From positions 9,333,390 to 9,397,389 of the forward strand of contig NC_043986.1 of the NCBI RefSeq assembly GCF_902150065.1: DNA of 64,000 bases. The letters run 5' to 3'. A program made the translations under genes and the position numbers. Numbering within the stretch: position 1 is the stretch's first letter; every line of letters begins with the position of its first letter. This DNA comes from Myripristis murdjan (Eukaryota > Chordata > Actinopteri > Holocentriformes > Holocentridae). The notes under the pieces were generated by a model. It was not told where the DNA came from, searched no databases, and saw nothing but the letters and a program-made list of their open reading frames with translations. Positions 42,393 to 52,123 of the stretch are shown piece after piece.

Positions 42393-42705
42393 CTTGTCGT
42401 GTTAACGACAGTCGTTAGGTGCTGGTTTCACTTGGCCATTGTTGTGGTCTGGTACAACTGGTGTGACTCTGGCGACTGTCGCTTCACCAGACCACAACAA
42501 TGGTCAAGTGAAACCAGTGCCTGCATGAACACACCCACAGGCATTAGGGTGGACACTCCCACAGAGGTTAAATACCTGGACCTTACCCCACTGTCTTTGT
42601 CAGACTAGTGCGGACTAGAAAGACCGATGCGCATGAACTGATGAAGCCCCTTGGATAAGAGGCGAAACGTCTTCCTAGGACAAATACAAGTCCAGTTGCC
42701 TACGA
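42393..42705. mobile_element. Repeat with long inverted arms and hammerhead-like motif
   Basis: GGTGCTGGTTTCACTTGG and GGTCTGGT recur inverted at 42490-42525, making a hairpin of about 35-bp arms. Downstream, ACTGATGAAGCCCC to GAGGCGAAACGTC resembles hammerhead core segments CUGANGA and GAAA. The tail ACAAGTCCAGTTGCC is frequent in fish repeats. Related to Penelope-like ends, by memory only. Confidence 0.45.
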
Positions 42706-42944
42706 TTCAATTTGCCAAAAGTGGAGCAATGGAAGTTTTTGTCTTCACCAACAGCTTCCCTCCATTCTACTGGTGCACTGTCATAATCTGCAAAGTTGAC
42801 AGGGATGTACCTCAGCCGCTCGTGTCGGTTAGATGAGCAAAGGTAGTTGTGAACAGCAACGTATGCTTTGGTTACTTCCTCCGCAGACTCCAGCGAGCGC
42901 TCCATGGCCTTCCCAAACATGTGGAGGGTGTTTGGGAAGGCCAT
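42675..42944 (-). pseudogene. Harbinger transposase C-terminal fragment
   Basis: The minus strand reads MAFPNTLHMFGKAMERSLES, AEEVTKAYVAVHNYLCSS and YIPVNFADYDSAP-VEWR, matching the end of DDE_4 transposases (the VHNYL helix after the last catalytic residue). The three catalytic acids lie upstream in the family and are not present. The twin copy is at 55401-55694. Confidence 0.7.
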
Positions 42945-43053
42945 GGATCAAGACTTAAAGTGACTCTAAAACATGAGCACTGGACTGAAACAGTTAAGAC
43001 TACAAATACAATAATTGAGAAACAAAAAAAAAAAACTGCTACCCATTGCTCTC

Positions 43054-43070
43054 ATTGCATTATGGGAAAA
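43054..43070 (-). promoter_or_regulatory. SPH/ZNF143-type site, reversed, upstream of U5-23
   Basis: TTTTCCCATAATGCAATG on the minus strand, from the promoter of a lost minus-strand U5 gene. It lies 132 bp upstream of U5-23 and could serve it, as such sites work in both directions. Confidence 0.55.
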
Positions 43071-43201
43071 GTGTGACCACGCCTCTGCTTTTCCAGCCCC
43101 AGTGCTCGTGCTTTAAGACTTGATCAGCAAGTTGATTTATAAACCGACACAGAGGATGTTAAGACGGAGAAAGGGGCTGGATCCTCGTTCCTCTCTGAGG
43201 C

Positions 43202-43320
43202 AGTTCACTCTTGTTTCTCTTCAAATCGTATAAATCTTTCGCCTTTTACTAAAGATTTCCGTGGAGAGGAGCATTATGAGTATTAACTAATTTTTTGATG
43301 CCCTGCATTCAGCGGGGTTT
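43202..43320 (+). ncRNA. U5 snRNA gene copy U5-23
   Basis: CTTCAAATCG in the internal loop; otherwise normal, hairpin GCCCTGCATTCAGCGGGGT. PSE 43148-43169 reads CACAGAGG. The upstream block before the PSE is shortened (CTTGATCAGCAAGTTG). Twin of U5-28, which keeps CACCGAGG. Confidence 0.92.
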
Positions 43321-43784
43321 CTAATGTTGTCCAAATGAAAGCACAATTTCCAGCACTAGTTTTTAAGTTCACAGGTTATTTGAAAAGCAAATTGTGTTCA
43401 GAGTTTCCCCATAATGTCTGTGGGGCTTTTAACTCTGTAGAGAAGTAAATATTTGTTAGTGTGTTTTATTGAGTTCACAGCTGTATCATCACAAACTGTT
43501 TATGTTGAACACAGTGGAAACTGTGTGAAGAAGAAGATATCGTTTAGCGTATTATCTCAGCTCGTTCCTGTCGTGGTTTGTTAAATCCTGCTAATCTCTC
43601 TGTCTTTTTCTACAAATGGGGAAAGTTGTAATTTAGATGGAAATGAAATGTGTCTTTTATACAAGTTTTTTTATTTGTTTTGTTTTATTTTGTTTTTTGT
43701 TTTTTTGTTTTCTTTTAGTGTGACGCAATTGCAGGTATTACGAAGGAGAAAATAATTTTTTTGAAAAGCAGAGGCGTGGTCACA
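43321..43784. repeat. U5 spacer module
   Basis: Twin of 56088-56548; holds the AAATATTTGTTAGTGTG and TATCGTTTAGCGTATTATC blocks and a TTTTGTTTT-rich stretch. No gene seen. Confidence 0.65.
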
Positions 43785-43803
43785 CTTTTCCCATAATGCA
43801 ACA
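43785..43803 (+). promoter_or_regulatory. SPH/ZNF143-type distal site of U5-24
   Basis: TTTTCCCATAATGCAACAAG after GAGGCGTGGTCACAC; only 120-140 bp from the start owing to deletions. Confidence 0.7.
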
Positions 43804-43923
43804 AGAGCAATGGGTAAATTGTTTTAGAGTCACTTTAAGACTTGATCTGCCCTCCTGGTGAGATAAATGAAGTGGTGTCATTCACAAAGTTGATTTATAA
43901 ACCGACACCGAGGATGTTAAGGC

Positions 43924-44042
43924 AGTTCACTCTTGTTTCTTTTCAGATCGTATAAATCTTTCGCCTTTTACTAAAGATTTCCGTGGAGAGGAACATTATG
44001 AGTATCAACTACTTTTTTGACGCCCTGCGTTAAAGCAGGGCC
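43924..44042 (+). pseudogene. U5 snRNA copy U5-24 with damaged promoter
   Basis: About 36 bp between PSE and start are deleted: CACCGAGGATGTTAA (43906-43920) runs directly into GGCAGTTC. The Sm site is changed to ACTTTTTTGACG. Its twin U5-29 keeps the normal spacing and Sm site, so this copy decayed after the duplication. Loop I is intact. Confidence 0.88.
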
Positions 44043-44414
44043 CCCAGTCTTGTGCAAAATAACATTAAAAAATTAGTATACTAAATACAGTGGTACTTGA
44101 CATTGAGTGGGATTATCATAATCTAGAGAGATTTTACAGATCAACTTCCAATGATGATATGGAGAAAAATGGAGAAACAAACATATTGTTGCATCTTTTT
44201 TTAACTTGAAGTATTTGCTTCCTATCATTGCTGATTACCTGTAATAATCTTCACTTTCACTTAACTTGATTCACAACCTAACACTCTGCTCTTTTGTTTG
44301 CCACAAGAATGAACAGGATGACTAAATTAAAGGGACTCAAGACATGTTTCTCTCTGAATACATCAACTGTGTCAAACAGTTAAACTTTGCTTTTATTTTC
44401 ACATAACTAGAAAC
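44043..44414. repeat. Convergent spacer of the trio module
   Basis: Twin of 56842-57424, lacking about 200 bp that the twin has. It ends in the target duplication CTAGAAAC (44407-44414) of the hAT. Confidence 0.65.
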
Positions 44415-47400
44415 CAGTGTTGTGCGTGAACGAGTTCAAAAGAACGCGTTCACTGAACACGTTCATTTTTCTAAGAACGTTGAACTGAACGCAACGTATT
44501 TGTAAATAAAGAACTTGAACGTGAACTCGTTAAGATTATGTGAGAGTCAGCGCCAATGTTTTGGTCCAGTTATTATGGAATTTCCCTTCTCCTGACGAGA
44601 GATATTTGCACTCCTGCTGCAACAGCATGTTGTTGTCACTGCCCACATTTTACCAGCGGGCAGCGCTACACATAAAGTACTCGACTTGCTTCACTGCATT
44701 ACCCGCGAAGCATTGCACACACTACTAGCATAACAAACCAGCAATCCAATGGCAACGCCGGCCCGGTGCAGTCAAATGAAATGGCAGGTGAAGATGAAGA
44801 CGCTGCAGGCGCAGCTGCCTCCGCTTATGAGTATTTACGCGAATTTTATGTATTGTCTCCCATCGATTCCGACAGTAAAAATTTAACTTTTCTGTGCAAG
44901 TCATGTCCACCTGCGCTGAAAAAACAAGTCCGCATGTCAGCCTCGTCAACTTCAAATTTGAAAAGGCATTTGGAGTTGAAGGATCCGTCCAGCGTGAAAA
45001 AATATCTGCAAGTCCTTGACAATCACAAAAAGTTATCAGGAAAGGGCAAGAACACCCCCTGCCAGCCCCAAACGACCCAAGTCACACTGCCTGCAGCCTT
45101 CAGGGGTATGATTTCCCAGCAACACGTAGACAAATTGATAATGGACTACATTGTTGGAGATTTACAGCCTCTGAGTAAGGTTGAAAAACCCTCCTTCATC
45201 AAGCTAGTGATTGGTTTGCAACCAAGCAGGCGTGTGCCTTCAAGAAGGCAGGTGCAGGGACTGTTAAATAAAGAATTCAGTGAGGTTATCACTAACCTAA
45301 AAGCTGAACTTGCTGAGATAGACTATGTATGCACAACAGCAGACTGCTGGTCAGCTGTCAACAAGGGATTTATGGGCATTACCATTCATTGGCTTGACAA
45401 AAATGATGTGTCACACAGGAGATCAGCAGCTCTTGCATGCCGCCGTGTCAGAGGAGCACACACACATGATGTGCTGGCAAAAGTGTTGGCAGATGTGTAT
45501 AAGGAATTTAAAATTCAAAACAAGATTGTGTGCACAGTGACTGACAATGCTTCAAATTTTGTGAAAGCATTTAACTGTTTTGGAGAGAGTGTTGCTATTA
45601 ATGCAGCAGCAGCTGATGAAGCAACTGAAGATAATGAATCAGAGTCTGCCCCTGCTTGTGAAGATGAAGATGATGATGATGATGGGATTGAGCCTGCACC
45701 TTTCTCAGCTTTAGAGGATCCTTGTCTCCCCCCCCACAGAAGGTGCTTGGCTCACACCTTAAATCTGGTTGCCAAAGACACAGAAAAGGTAACTGATCAA
45801 CAGTACAAAACACTAGCGAGGCCTGTGTTTTCAAAAGCATCTGCACTGTGGAACAGAGTAAAACGAAGTCCAAAAGCCTCAGATTTTGTTGAGGAAAAGC
45901 TTGGGATTAGCTTTGTCACTCCAAATGACACTCGTTGGAACTCTATGTTCTTCTCCATGCAGCGACTGTCTCACATAGCCACCTTAACTCCCCAGGCCAG
46001 CAGTTTGTCTATGGATCCTATTCCTGCATATGACAGACTCCTTCTGCACACCATCTGTGATGAGTTTGGTCTTCGTCGGTTCACTCCAGAAGAAATTGAC
46101 TTTATACACAAGTTTGTGAGTGTAATGAGCCCCTTAGCATCTGCACTAAACATCCTTCAGGGGGAGAAAAACACATTCCTTGGGTACTTGGCACCCACTA
46201 TTGTGCAGTTGAAAAGTGATTTGAATGGACTGTTGAAAGAGAGTTTAAAGCCTACTGCTACACAAGGTCTGACTGTATGCCGTCCCCTCATCCAGAACAT
46301 GATGCAGTCACTCTCAACAAGACTGGAGGGCATGCTTGATAAGAAAGAACACATACTAGCAGCTATACTGCTCCCAGCGTTCAAGCTGGACTGGGTGGAG
46401 GACGAGATTAAGCGCTTGCAATACCGAGTGATGTTGAAGCAAGAGTTTCAGTCTGTTGACATGGCTAATGACTCTGATCAAGCCCAGCCCTCTGAACTTG
46501 AGAGGAAAAGCAGTGCTTCGTCCTTTTTCAAGTTCAACCGCATCCCATCAAGTGTCAAAAAATCTGAGGTGGACATCTACCTGGATGCACAGACCACTGA
46601 TGAGTTCACTGAGTACATGCTCCTACCCACACTGAAAAAGCTGTTCGTCAAATACAACACAGCAATCCCCTCAAGCGCTCCAGTGGAGAGGCTATTCAGT
46701 ACTGGTGGCCAGATATTTAGGCCCAGGAGAAACAGATTGGGTGATGCAAACTTTGAGAAGCAATTGCTTTTAAATGTCAACAAAAAACAGTAGTCTGGAC
46801 TTAAGTGAAAACAGTAAGCCTAGTCTGTGGACTTCAGAGTGGACTGCTCATCCAATATTGTGATTTTTGTGGGGGCTTAAAATTTCATTAACAGATGTTA
46901 CAACGTTAATGGTGTAGCAAAATAAGAAGCTTTTTCCTCATGCTTACTTTTTGTTTATTGTGTTTACAGTGACATAGTCCCATTACAGAGCATCACTTAG
47001 ATCTACAGGGGTGATGCATTTGATAAGGAGTTTTTTTTTTTATTATTTTAAAGCATCCTGGAGACCATAAAGATATTTTCTGTTGTTCAAATGCAGTATG
47101 ACACTAGGATTCGTTAAGCTTTTTCAGCACTATGGAGCATTTCTTTTCTTGCTGGTGAACATAGCTAAATAAGAACACGTGTTTGTTTGTTTTTTTCATG
47201 TTTGTTTACTCAGAGTTTGGGAAAGTGTTCACATTCCCATTACAGAAGAACACCTACTTCTACATGGGTGATGCAGTTGATTAAGAGTAAAAAAGCATCC
47301 TGGGGATCCTAAAGATTTATTTAATGTTGTTCAAATGCAGTATGATGTCATTGCCAATTTGTCAAGCTGCCTAAGCAATATTTCAGAATGTTGGAGCATA

Positions 47401-48020
47401 TTTTTTTTTCTTTCTTTAATATTCAATGAAAGAGGTAATCTGAAAAGTTAATAGTACCTCAATTGGTAAAAGAATTTATGATTTTATGATTTATTTCTTA
47501 ATTGAAGTCCTTTTCTAGAGGAACAGTATTGAGGAAACAGATGAATAAAACAAAACAAAACAAAATTGTGTCCATTATCCACACATTTGTTCCATATGCA
47601 ATAACTTAATCCATTTTATGTGATAGAATATAATTGATTGATATAATTTATTTAATTGCATGAAACAACACTATAATTTGTTGTGGCTTTTGTTTGCAGG
47701 GTGTGAAGAAATAAACATGCATAGGCTAAAAAGCATAAATAAAGAAAACCACTTTATATTCAATATTGTTCTACAATTCCACTAGGACAATACATAATTG
47801 TAAACAGTGAACAGTTTTAGTTGGTGATGGATGTCAGTTTTCTTTTAAAAACAAGGTCAGTCTTTCATTCTCACTTTTCACCTAAAAAAATTGAAATGAA
47901 CTGAACTTTGAACTAGTTCAAAATTGAAATGGTGAACTATGAACGTGAACTATTCATATTTATACTGTGTGAACTGAACTTTGAACTAGTTCATGAGAAC
48001 TATGAACTTGCACAACACTG
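44415..48020 (+). mobile_element. Apparently complete hAT transposon, 3,606 bp
   Basis: Terminal repeats CAGTGTTGTGC and GCACAACACTG are perfect over 11 bp. Each end is flanked by CTAGAAAC (44407-44414, 48021-48028). The twin segment at 57424-57431 shows the same place without an insert. GAACGTT-type and GAACTAGTTC subterminal motifs lie within both ends. It has one long coding exon. This is the youngest-looking element here: it entered after the 41.5-51/53-64 kb duplication or was absent from the copied allele. Confidence 0.92.
44781..46793 (+). CDS. hAT transposase, open over 670 residues
   Basis: Cut-and-paste transposase acting at the ends of the surrounding element. From the first in-frame ATG: an acidic N terminus; a BED-like finger with C39, C42 and H63, where the expected last His appears as Asp68 (HLELKDP); first catalytic Asp188 (TTADCWS); second Asp255 (VTDNASNF); the C-x2-H pair C322/H325 ([10 protein letters not shown]); an acidic run at about 285-303; R385-W386 (DTRWNSMF); a likely Glu in LQGEKNT; and the C-terminal dimerisation block [13 protein letters not shown]. 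Length is normal for hAT. No introns or stops. A GTG-starting extension of five residues is less likely. Whether the finger binds zinc without the last His is open. Confidence 0.9.
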   Translation: MAGEDEDAAGAAASAYEYLREFYVLSPIDSDSKNLTFLCKSCPPALKKQVRMSASSTSNLKRHLELKDPSSVKKYLQVLDNHKKLSGKGKNTPCQPQTTQVTLPAAFRGMISQQHVDKLIMDYIVGDLQPLSKVEKPSFIKLVIGLQPSRRVPSRRQVQGLLNKEFSEVITNLKAELAEIDYVCTTADCWSAVNKGFMGITIHWLDKNDVSHRRSAALACRRVRGAHTHDVLAKVLADVYKEFKIQNKIVCTVTDNASNFVKAFNCFGESVAINAAAADEATEDNESESAPACEDEDDDDDGIEPAPFSALEDPCLPPHRRCLAHTLNLVAKDTEKVTDQQYKTLARPVFSKASALWNRVKRSPKASDFVEEKLGISFVTPNDTRWNSMFFSMQRLSHIATLTPQASSLSMDPIPAYDRLLLHTICDEFGLRRFTPEEIDFIHKFVSVMSPLASALNILQGEKNTFLGYLAPTIVQLKSDLNGLLKESLKPTATQGLTVCRPLIQNMMQSLSTRLEGMLDKKEHILAAILLPAFKLDWVEDEIKRLQYRVMLKQEFQSVDMANDSDQAQPSELERKSSASSFFKFNRIPSSVKKSEVDIYLDAQTTDEFTEYMLLPTLKKLFVKYNTAIPSSAPVERLFSTGGQIFRPRRNRLGDANFEKQLLLNVNKKQ

Positions 48021-48024
48021 CTAG

Positions 48025-48062
48025 AAACTGCTGAATGCAGGGCATCAAAAATTACTTGAAAC
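48025..48062 (-). pseudogene. Deleted U5 copy (class A), hAT target
   Basis: Same junction as the other class A copies (TTGAAACGCATCCTGATGG). The hAT inserted at the very edge of its 3' hairpin. Two C's of the hairpin present in the twin (57431-57433) are missing here. Confidence 0.85.
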
Positions 48063-48324
48063 GCATCCTGATGGCAGATCAAGTCTTAAAGTGACACTAA
48101 AACAAGAGCACTGGACAGAAATGATTCAAGCTACAAAAGCAAGTGTCCTAGGTAGCAATGATGTGAACAAAAAAACCCAAATAATAATGTGTATATTTCT
48201 CCATTTCCCACTGTATCATCATTAGAATTGAATCTGTAAATCTGTAGGTCCCAACAATTTCACTCAACCTGAAACAAACCTTTATAGTGAGTTGTTGATG
48301 ACTTCTTTTCTTGCACAACATTAG

Positions 48325-48443
48325 AAGCCCTATTAAACGCAGGGCATTAAAAAATTAGTTGATACTCATAACGCTCCTCTCCACGGAAATCTTTAGTAAA
48401 AGGCGTAAGATTTATACGATCTGAAGAGAATCAAGAGTGAACT
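48325..48443 (-). ncRNA. U5 snRNA gene copy U5-25
   Basis: Carries CTTACGCCTTTTAC: the base just before loop I is A rather than T, the only copy altered there. It also has TTGATTCTC in the 5' arm (shared with U5-30), GCGTTATGAG, and AATTTTTTAATG at the Sm site. PSE 48476-48497 reads CACAGAGG and AAGACAGAG. SPH site 48658-48675. Probably weak or non-functional. Confidence 0.88.
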
Positions 48444-48657
48444 GCCTCAGAGAGGAACGAGGATCCAGCCCCTTTCTCTGTCTTAACATCCTCTGTGTCG
48501 GTTTAGAAATCACCTTTGTGAACTGACACCACTTCATCCATCTCATCAGGAGGGCAGATCAAGACTTAAAGCACAAGCACTGGACAGAAATGATTCAAGC
48601 AACAAAAACAAAAAAATTATAATAAAAAAAAAAAAAAAAAAAGTGACCTGTTGCTCT

Positions 48658-48675
48658 TGTTGCATTATGGGGGAA
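48658..48675 (-). promoter_or_regulatory. SPH/ZNF143-type distal site of U5-25
   Basis: TTCCCCCATAATGCAAC on the gene strand, with one C extra; 216 bp upstream. Confidence 0.6.
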
Positions 48676-48829
48676 GTGTGATCACACCTCTGCTTTTCAA
48701 AAAAAGTTCTCCTATATAATACCCTCAGCTGCATTGCACTAAAAATGTAACTTAAAAAAAAAAAAAACCCTTTATGAATAGTTTGTTAACTTACTGCTAT
48801 AAATTACAATTTTATTTGCACAATATTAG
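48676..48829. repeat. U5 spacer
   Basis: Short spacer, twin of 58067-58206. No gene seen. Confidence 0.6.
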
Positions 48830-48884
48830 AAGCCCCATTAAATGCAGGGCATTAAAAAAATTAGCTGATACTCATAATGCTCCT
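48830..48884 (-). pseudogene. U5 copy lacking its 5' half and PSE
   Basis: 3' hairpin and 3' arm remain to AGGAGCATTATGAG. They then join CTTTCTGAACTGACACC, the block upstream of the PSE. The twin region 58207-59160 has two full genes (U5-31, U5-32), so a deletion fused them here. Confidence 0.85.
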
Positions 48885-48949
48885 TTCTGAACTGACACCA
48901 CTTCATCCATCTCATCAGGAGGACAGATCAAGTCTTAAAGTGACTCTAT

Positions 48950-49186
48950 TGGCGATTTTCGGTTTCAGGTGTTTTCCATTACAACTGAGTACCACCTCAT
49001 CGTGGGTGGAGTCGTCATAGCAAGGCTGCCCCACCACCAAGCACAGAAAAGTCTCCACCTCTTCATTTGACCACGGTACCGGTTTGCTTGCCATTTTCCA
49101 ACTTTGCCAACTTCAGCGATGATCAATGCGCACGGTCGCTGTTGCCAGGTTTTTGTTTTTTTTTAAAAAATGGGGGGTTTGGTTTT
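48950..49186. mobile_element. PIF/Harbinger MITE, right half missing
   Basis: Twin of 59833-60297 with the same left junction in GACTCTAT. It breaks off after GGGTTTGGTTTT. Confidence 0.75.
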
Positions 49187-49539
49187 CATACTCAAGCTAC
49201 AAAATAAATAATTAAAAAAAAAAAAAAAATGCTACCCATTGCTCTCGTGGTATTATGGCAAAAGTATGACTCCGCCTCTGCTTTTCAAACATTTTGCTCT
49301 CCTACATGAGACCTGCTGTTGTAATTCACTTCAGAAATTTTTGAATTCAAAACAAAACAAAAAAACTTGGCGAAAACGAACATTTCATTTAAATATCAAT
49401 TCAAACTTCACCCACTGAGGACTAAGACAGAGAGGTGAGCGCGATTTGAAGCAACTAATTTGCAGCCTACAGATTAATGAGAAGCTGTTTGCTGTCACAT
49501 AAAACAAGACATTAATTATCTTATTTTTCACATCACTGG
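49187..49539. repeat. U5 spacer
   Basis: Twin of 60312-60640: reversed SPH-like GGTATTATGGCAAAAG, the ACATTTCATTTAAATATC block and the AGAAGCTGTTTGCTG block. No gene seen. Confidence 0.65.
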
Positions 49540-49658
49540 AAGCCCTGTTAAACACAGGGCATCAAAAAATTAGTAAATACTCATAATGTTCCTCTCCACG
49601 GAAATCTTTAGTAAAAGGCGAAAGATTTATACGGTCTGAAGAGAAACAAGAGTGAACT
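49540..49658 (-). ncRNA. U5 snRNA gene copy U5-26
   Basis: Hairpin GCCCTGTGTTTAACAGGGC pairs fully, with both arms changed together relative to the commoner GCCCTGC/GCAGGGC. CAGACCGTATAAA in the internal loop; GAGTATTTAC in the 3' arm. PSE 49691-49712 intact; SPH 49859-49876. Twin of U5-34. Confidence 0.94.
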
Positions 49659-49858
49659 GCCTCAGAGACGAATGAGGATCCAGCCCCTTTCTCCGTCTTA
49701 ACATCCTCGGTGTTGGTTTATAAACCAACTTTCTGAGCTGACACCACTTCATTCATCTCATCAAGAGGGCAGATCAAGACTTAAAGCACAATCACTGGAC
49801 AGAAATGATTCAAACAACAACATAAAAAAGAAAAAAAAAAAACTGCGAGCACTGCTCT

Positions 49859-49876
49859 TGTTGCATTATGGGAAAA
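49859..49876 (-). promoter_or_regulatory. SPH/ZNF143-type distal site of U5-26
   Basis: TTTTCCCATAATGCAACAAG on the gene strand, 201 bp upstream. Confidence 0.7.
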
Positions 49877-50305
49877 GTGTGACCACACCTCTGCTTTTCA
49901 AAAAAAATTCTCCTATATAATACCCTCATCTGCATTGCACTAAAAATGTAATTAAAAAAAAAAAACTTATGTAAAAGATAGATTTAATTTCCATCTAAAT
50001 TACAACTTCACCCCATTTGTAGAAAAAGGCAGAGAGGTGAGCATGATTTAACAAATCACCACAGGAACGAGCTGAGATAATACACTAAATAATATCTTCT
50101 TCTTCACACAGTTTCCACTGTGTTCAGCCTAAACAGTTTGTGATGATACAGCTGAAGAAAACACACTAACAAATTCTTACTTCTCCACAGTGTTAAAAGC
50201 CCTACAAGCATTATGGGGAGACTGTGAGCACAACTTTGCTTTCAAAATGTTCTGTGATCTTAATAACTAATTGTGTAAACTATGCTTTTATTTGCACAAC
50301 ATGGG
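49877..50305. repeat. U5 spacer module, inverted form
   Basis: Carries the reverse of the AAGCATTTGTTAGTG block; twin of 62672-63101 and of 58534-58969. No gene seen. Confidence 0.65.
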
Positions 50306-50424
50306 AAGCCCCACTGAATGCAGGGCATCAAAAAATTAGTTGATACTCATAATGCTCCTCTCCACGGAAATCTTTAGTAAAAGGCGAAAGATTTATACGA
50401 TCTGAAGAGAAACAAGAGTGAACT
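50306..50424 (-). ncRNA. U5 snRNA gene copy U5-27
   Basis: Matches the array consensus at every position I compared, so it serves as the reference copy. PSE 50457-50478 intact; SPH 50569-50584, 145 bp upstream. Twin of U5-35. Confidence 0.95.
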
Positions 50425-50568
50425 GCCTCAGAGAGGAACGAGGATCCAGCCCCTTTCTCCGTCTTAACATCCTCGGTGTCGGTTTATATACCAACTTTCT
50501 GAACTGACACCACTTCATTCATCTCATCCTGAGCTGACTAAGGCAGGAAAAAACATACCCATTGCACA

Positions 50569-50584
50569 CTGCATTATGGGTAAA
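50569..50584 (-). promoter_or_regulatory. SPH/ZNF143-type distal site of U5-27
   Basis: TTTACCCATAATGCAGTG on the gene strand. Confidence 0.65.
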
Positions 50585-50760
50585 TTGTGACCACACACTT
50601 CTGCGTTTCGAAAGTCTTTTCTCCTCTATAATATCTGCCATTGAGTTTCCAAACAGTTTCCAAAGAAACAGTTACAACATCAAGAATTATTCATGAACCC
50701 TTAAATTTTCACTGAATTGGAAAAAAGGGTGTAGAGGGCACATTCAATTTCATCTTGAAT

Positions 50761-51619
50761 TATAGCTGCTGCGCAGCAATGGCTGGGGCCGGGAAATTTT
50801 AGACAATTCTGAGCAACAAGTGGAGAATAGGAAGATGAAAAATGGAAGGTGGCATTCTGATGTGCATTTTGCATCAGTTGAGATTTGAACTCACAATTTT
50901 TGGCATGAAGGACAACACACTATCGCTCTGAGCTAACTGGCAAGTGTCAATTCATGTGTAGCTTCACAAACTGACTGAGCCAATCACTGACGTGCAGGAC
51001 AGCAGCCATCCATGCATGGAAAGACAGATTTTAAACAGCTGTCAAAAATTCAGTTATTAAGACAAAAATCTGAAAATACACATAGTGCATCTAGACAGCA
51101 TGGAGATGTTGATCATTTGTTTTTAACAATGATTGATTTGTTCCATAAGTGAAAAACTGATGTTTAAAAATGCCATTCTTGCATTGACTCCTATTGTTCA
51201 CATGAGAGCAAAATTCAAAATGCTATCAAAAATTGGGTTTTTGAGATAAAATTCTGAAATTTGCCACACATCATCTACCATGACTCCAAAATTTTGTCAA
51301 CATTTAAGATTTATTTACCAAGAATTTTTAAGTGTACGTTTACAGTACTGTTTACAGTCAAACATTTTGATGCACTGTAGGCTCAATTTTTGATAAATCA
51401 AAAATCTGTGTGGATCATTTGTGTAGGACAGTCTGAAGATGCTCTGTAACTAGTTTGGTGACATTTGAGCAAAAATTGTGGGAGGAGATAGGTTTAATAA
51501 GTTTTATAGTTTCTGAAAAAACAAAGTGGTGGATTTCATAATTTGCAATAGGTTTAAGTGCACAAAAGTTTCTTCAACATTGGGGCTACATTTTGGTGAA
51601 AGTTGCAAAGCTGTAGCAC
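50761..51619. repeat. Repeat with tRNA-like head
   Basis: Starts GCTGCTGCGCAGCAATGG. On the minus strand at 50866-50945 it has a tRNA-like segment: CCAGTTAGCTCAGAGCGATA (A-box-like) and GTGAGTTCAAATCTCAA (T-arm with B box). A second copy starts at 63612 and runs off the window. The remaining 650 bp has no reading frame of note. Confidence 0.5.
50866..50945 (-). repeat. tRNA-like segment (pseudo-tRNA or SINE head)
   Basis: D-arm-like AGCTCAGAGCGATAGTGT and a perfectly paired T-arm GTGAG-TTCAAAT-CTCA(A) are visible. The anticodon arm does not fold cleanly, so a working tRNA is unlikely. Confidence 0.5.
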
Positions 51620-52123
51620 CAGTGACGGCTCCTGACAAATTTCCGGGGGGGGGACTATTGCGATGATGGCTAAGATGACCCATTCAATGGGTAAAATAAT
51701 AATAAATAAAAGTCAGATAGCTAACTTTACAGTTGTTTAATGTGGTTTTCCTGTTCAATCACTAGATGGCAACACCAGACATGAATTGTACACATGGTGG
51801 TATTTTTGTACAGCTATATCAAGAACATAAGACAATATTTTTTTCCATTGAAAATGCCCTGAGGGGGGGGTCTAGGGCGATTTTCAATCTAACTGAGATC
51901 GCCCCAAGGGGCGGGGCTGCTGGTTGGAAAGTGACATTCAAAAGCTCAATAAATTGGGTTGAACCTGACATGGTCTGCCATACTTTTTATTTGTGTTTTT
52001 TCTGTTAACTTTGACCCTAAGGACCAATAATTGGAGGGTCTGCTCTGCTGGAAAATCAGGCGTTTTCTCACTTTTTTCCAATATTTTCATCTTTACTTCA
52101 TTGGCAATCAATTATTCCACCAA
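51620..52123. mobile_element. hAT-like end fragment
   Basis: CCAGTGACGGCTCCTGAC begins the stretch; GGGCGATTTTCAATC and GATCGCCCCAAGGGGCGGGG make an internal inverted pair. No matching right terminus. Confidence 0.4.

Larger units (their letters stand above)
41634..42944 (+). mobile_element. Harbinger remnant with MADF-BESS gene and transposase end
   Basis: Begins near GGGCCGGACTACAC. It carries a whole MADF-BESS frame on the plus strand and the C-terminal part of a Harbinger transposase on the minus strand, with another repeat lodged between them (42393-42705). The middle of the transposase is missing. A second copy occupies 52893-55690. Confidence 0.7.

Noticed and set aside
44725-46783. 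Several antisense frames over the open hAT gene
   Set aside because: Shadows of the transposase reading frame.
50866-50945. A functional tRNA gene
   Set aside because: The T-arm is good, but no anticodon arm or acceptor stem closes properly.
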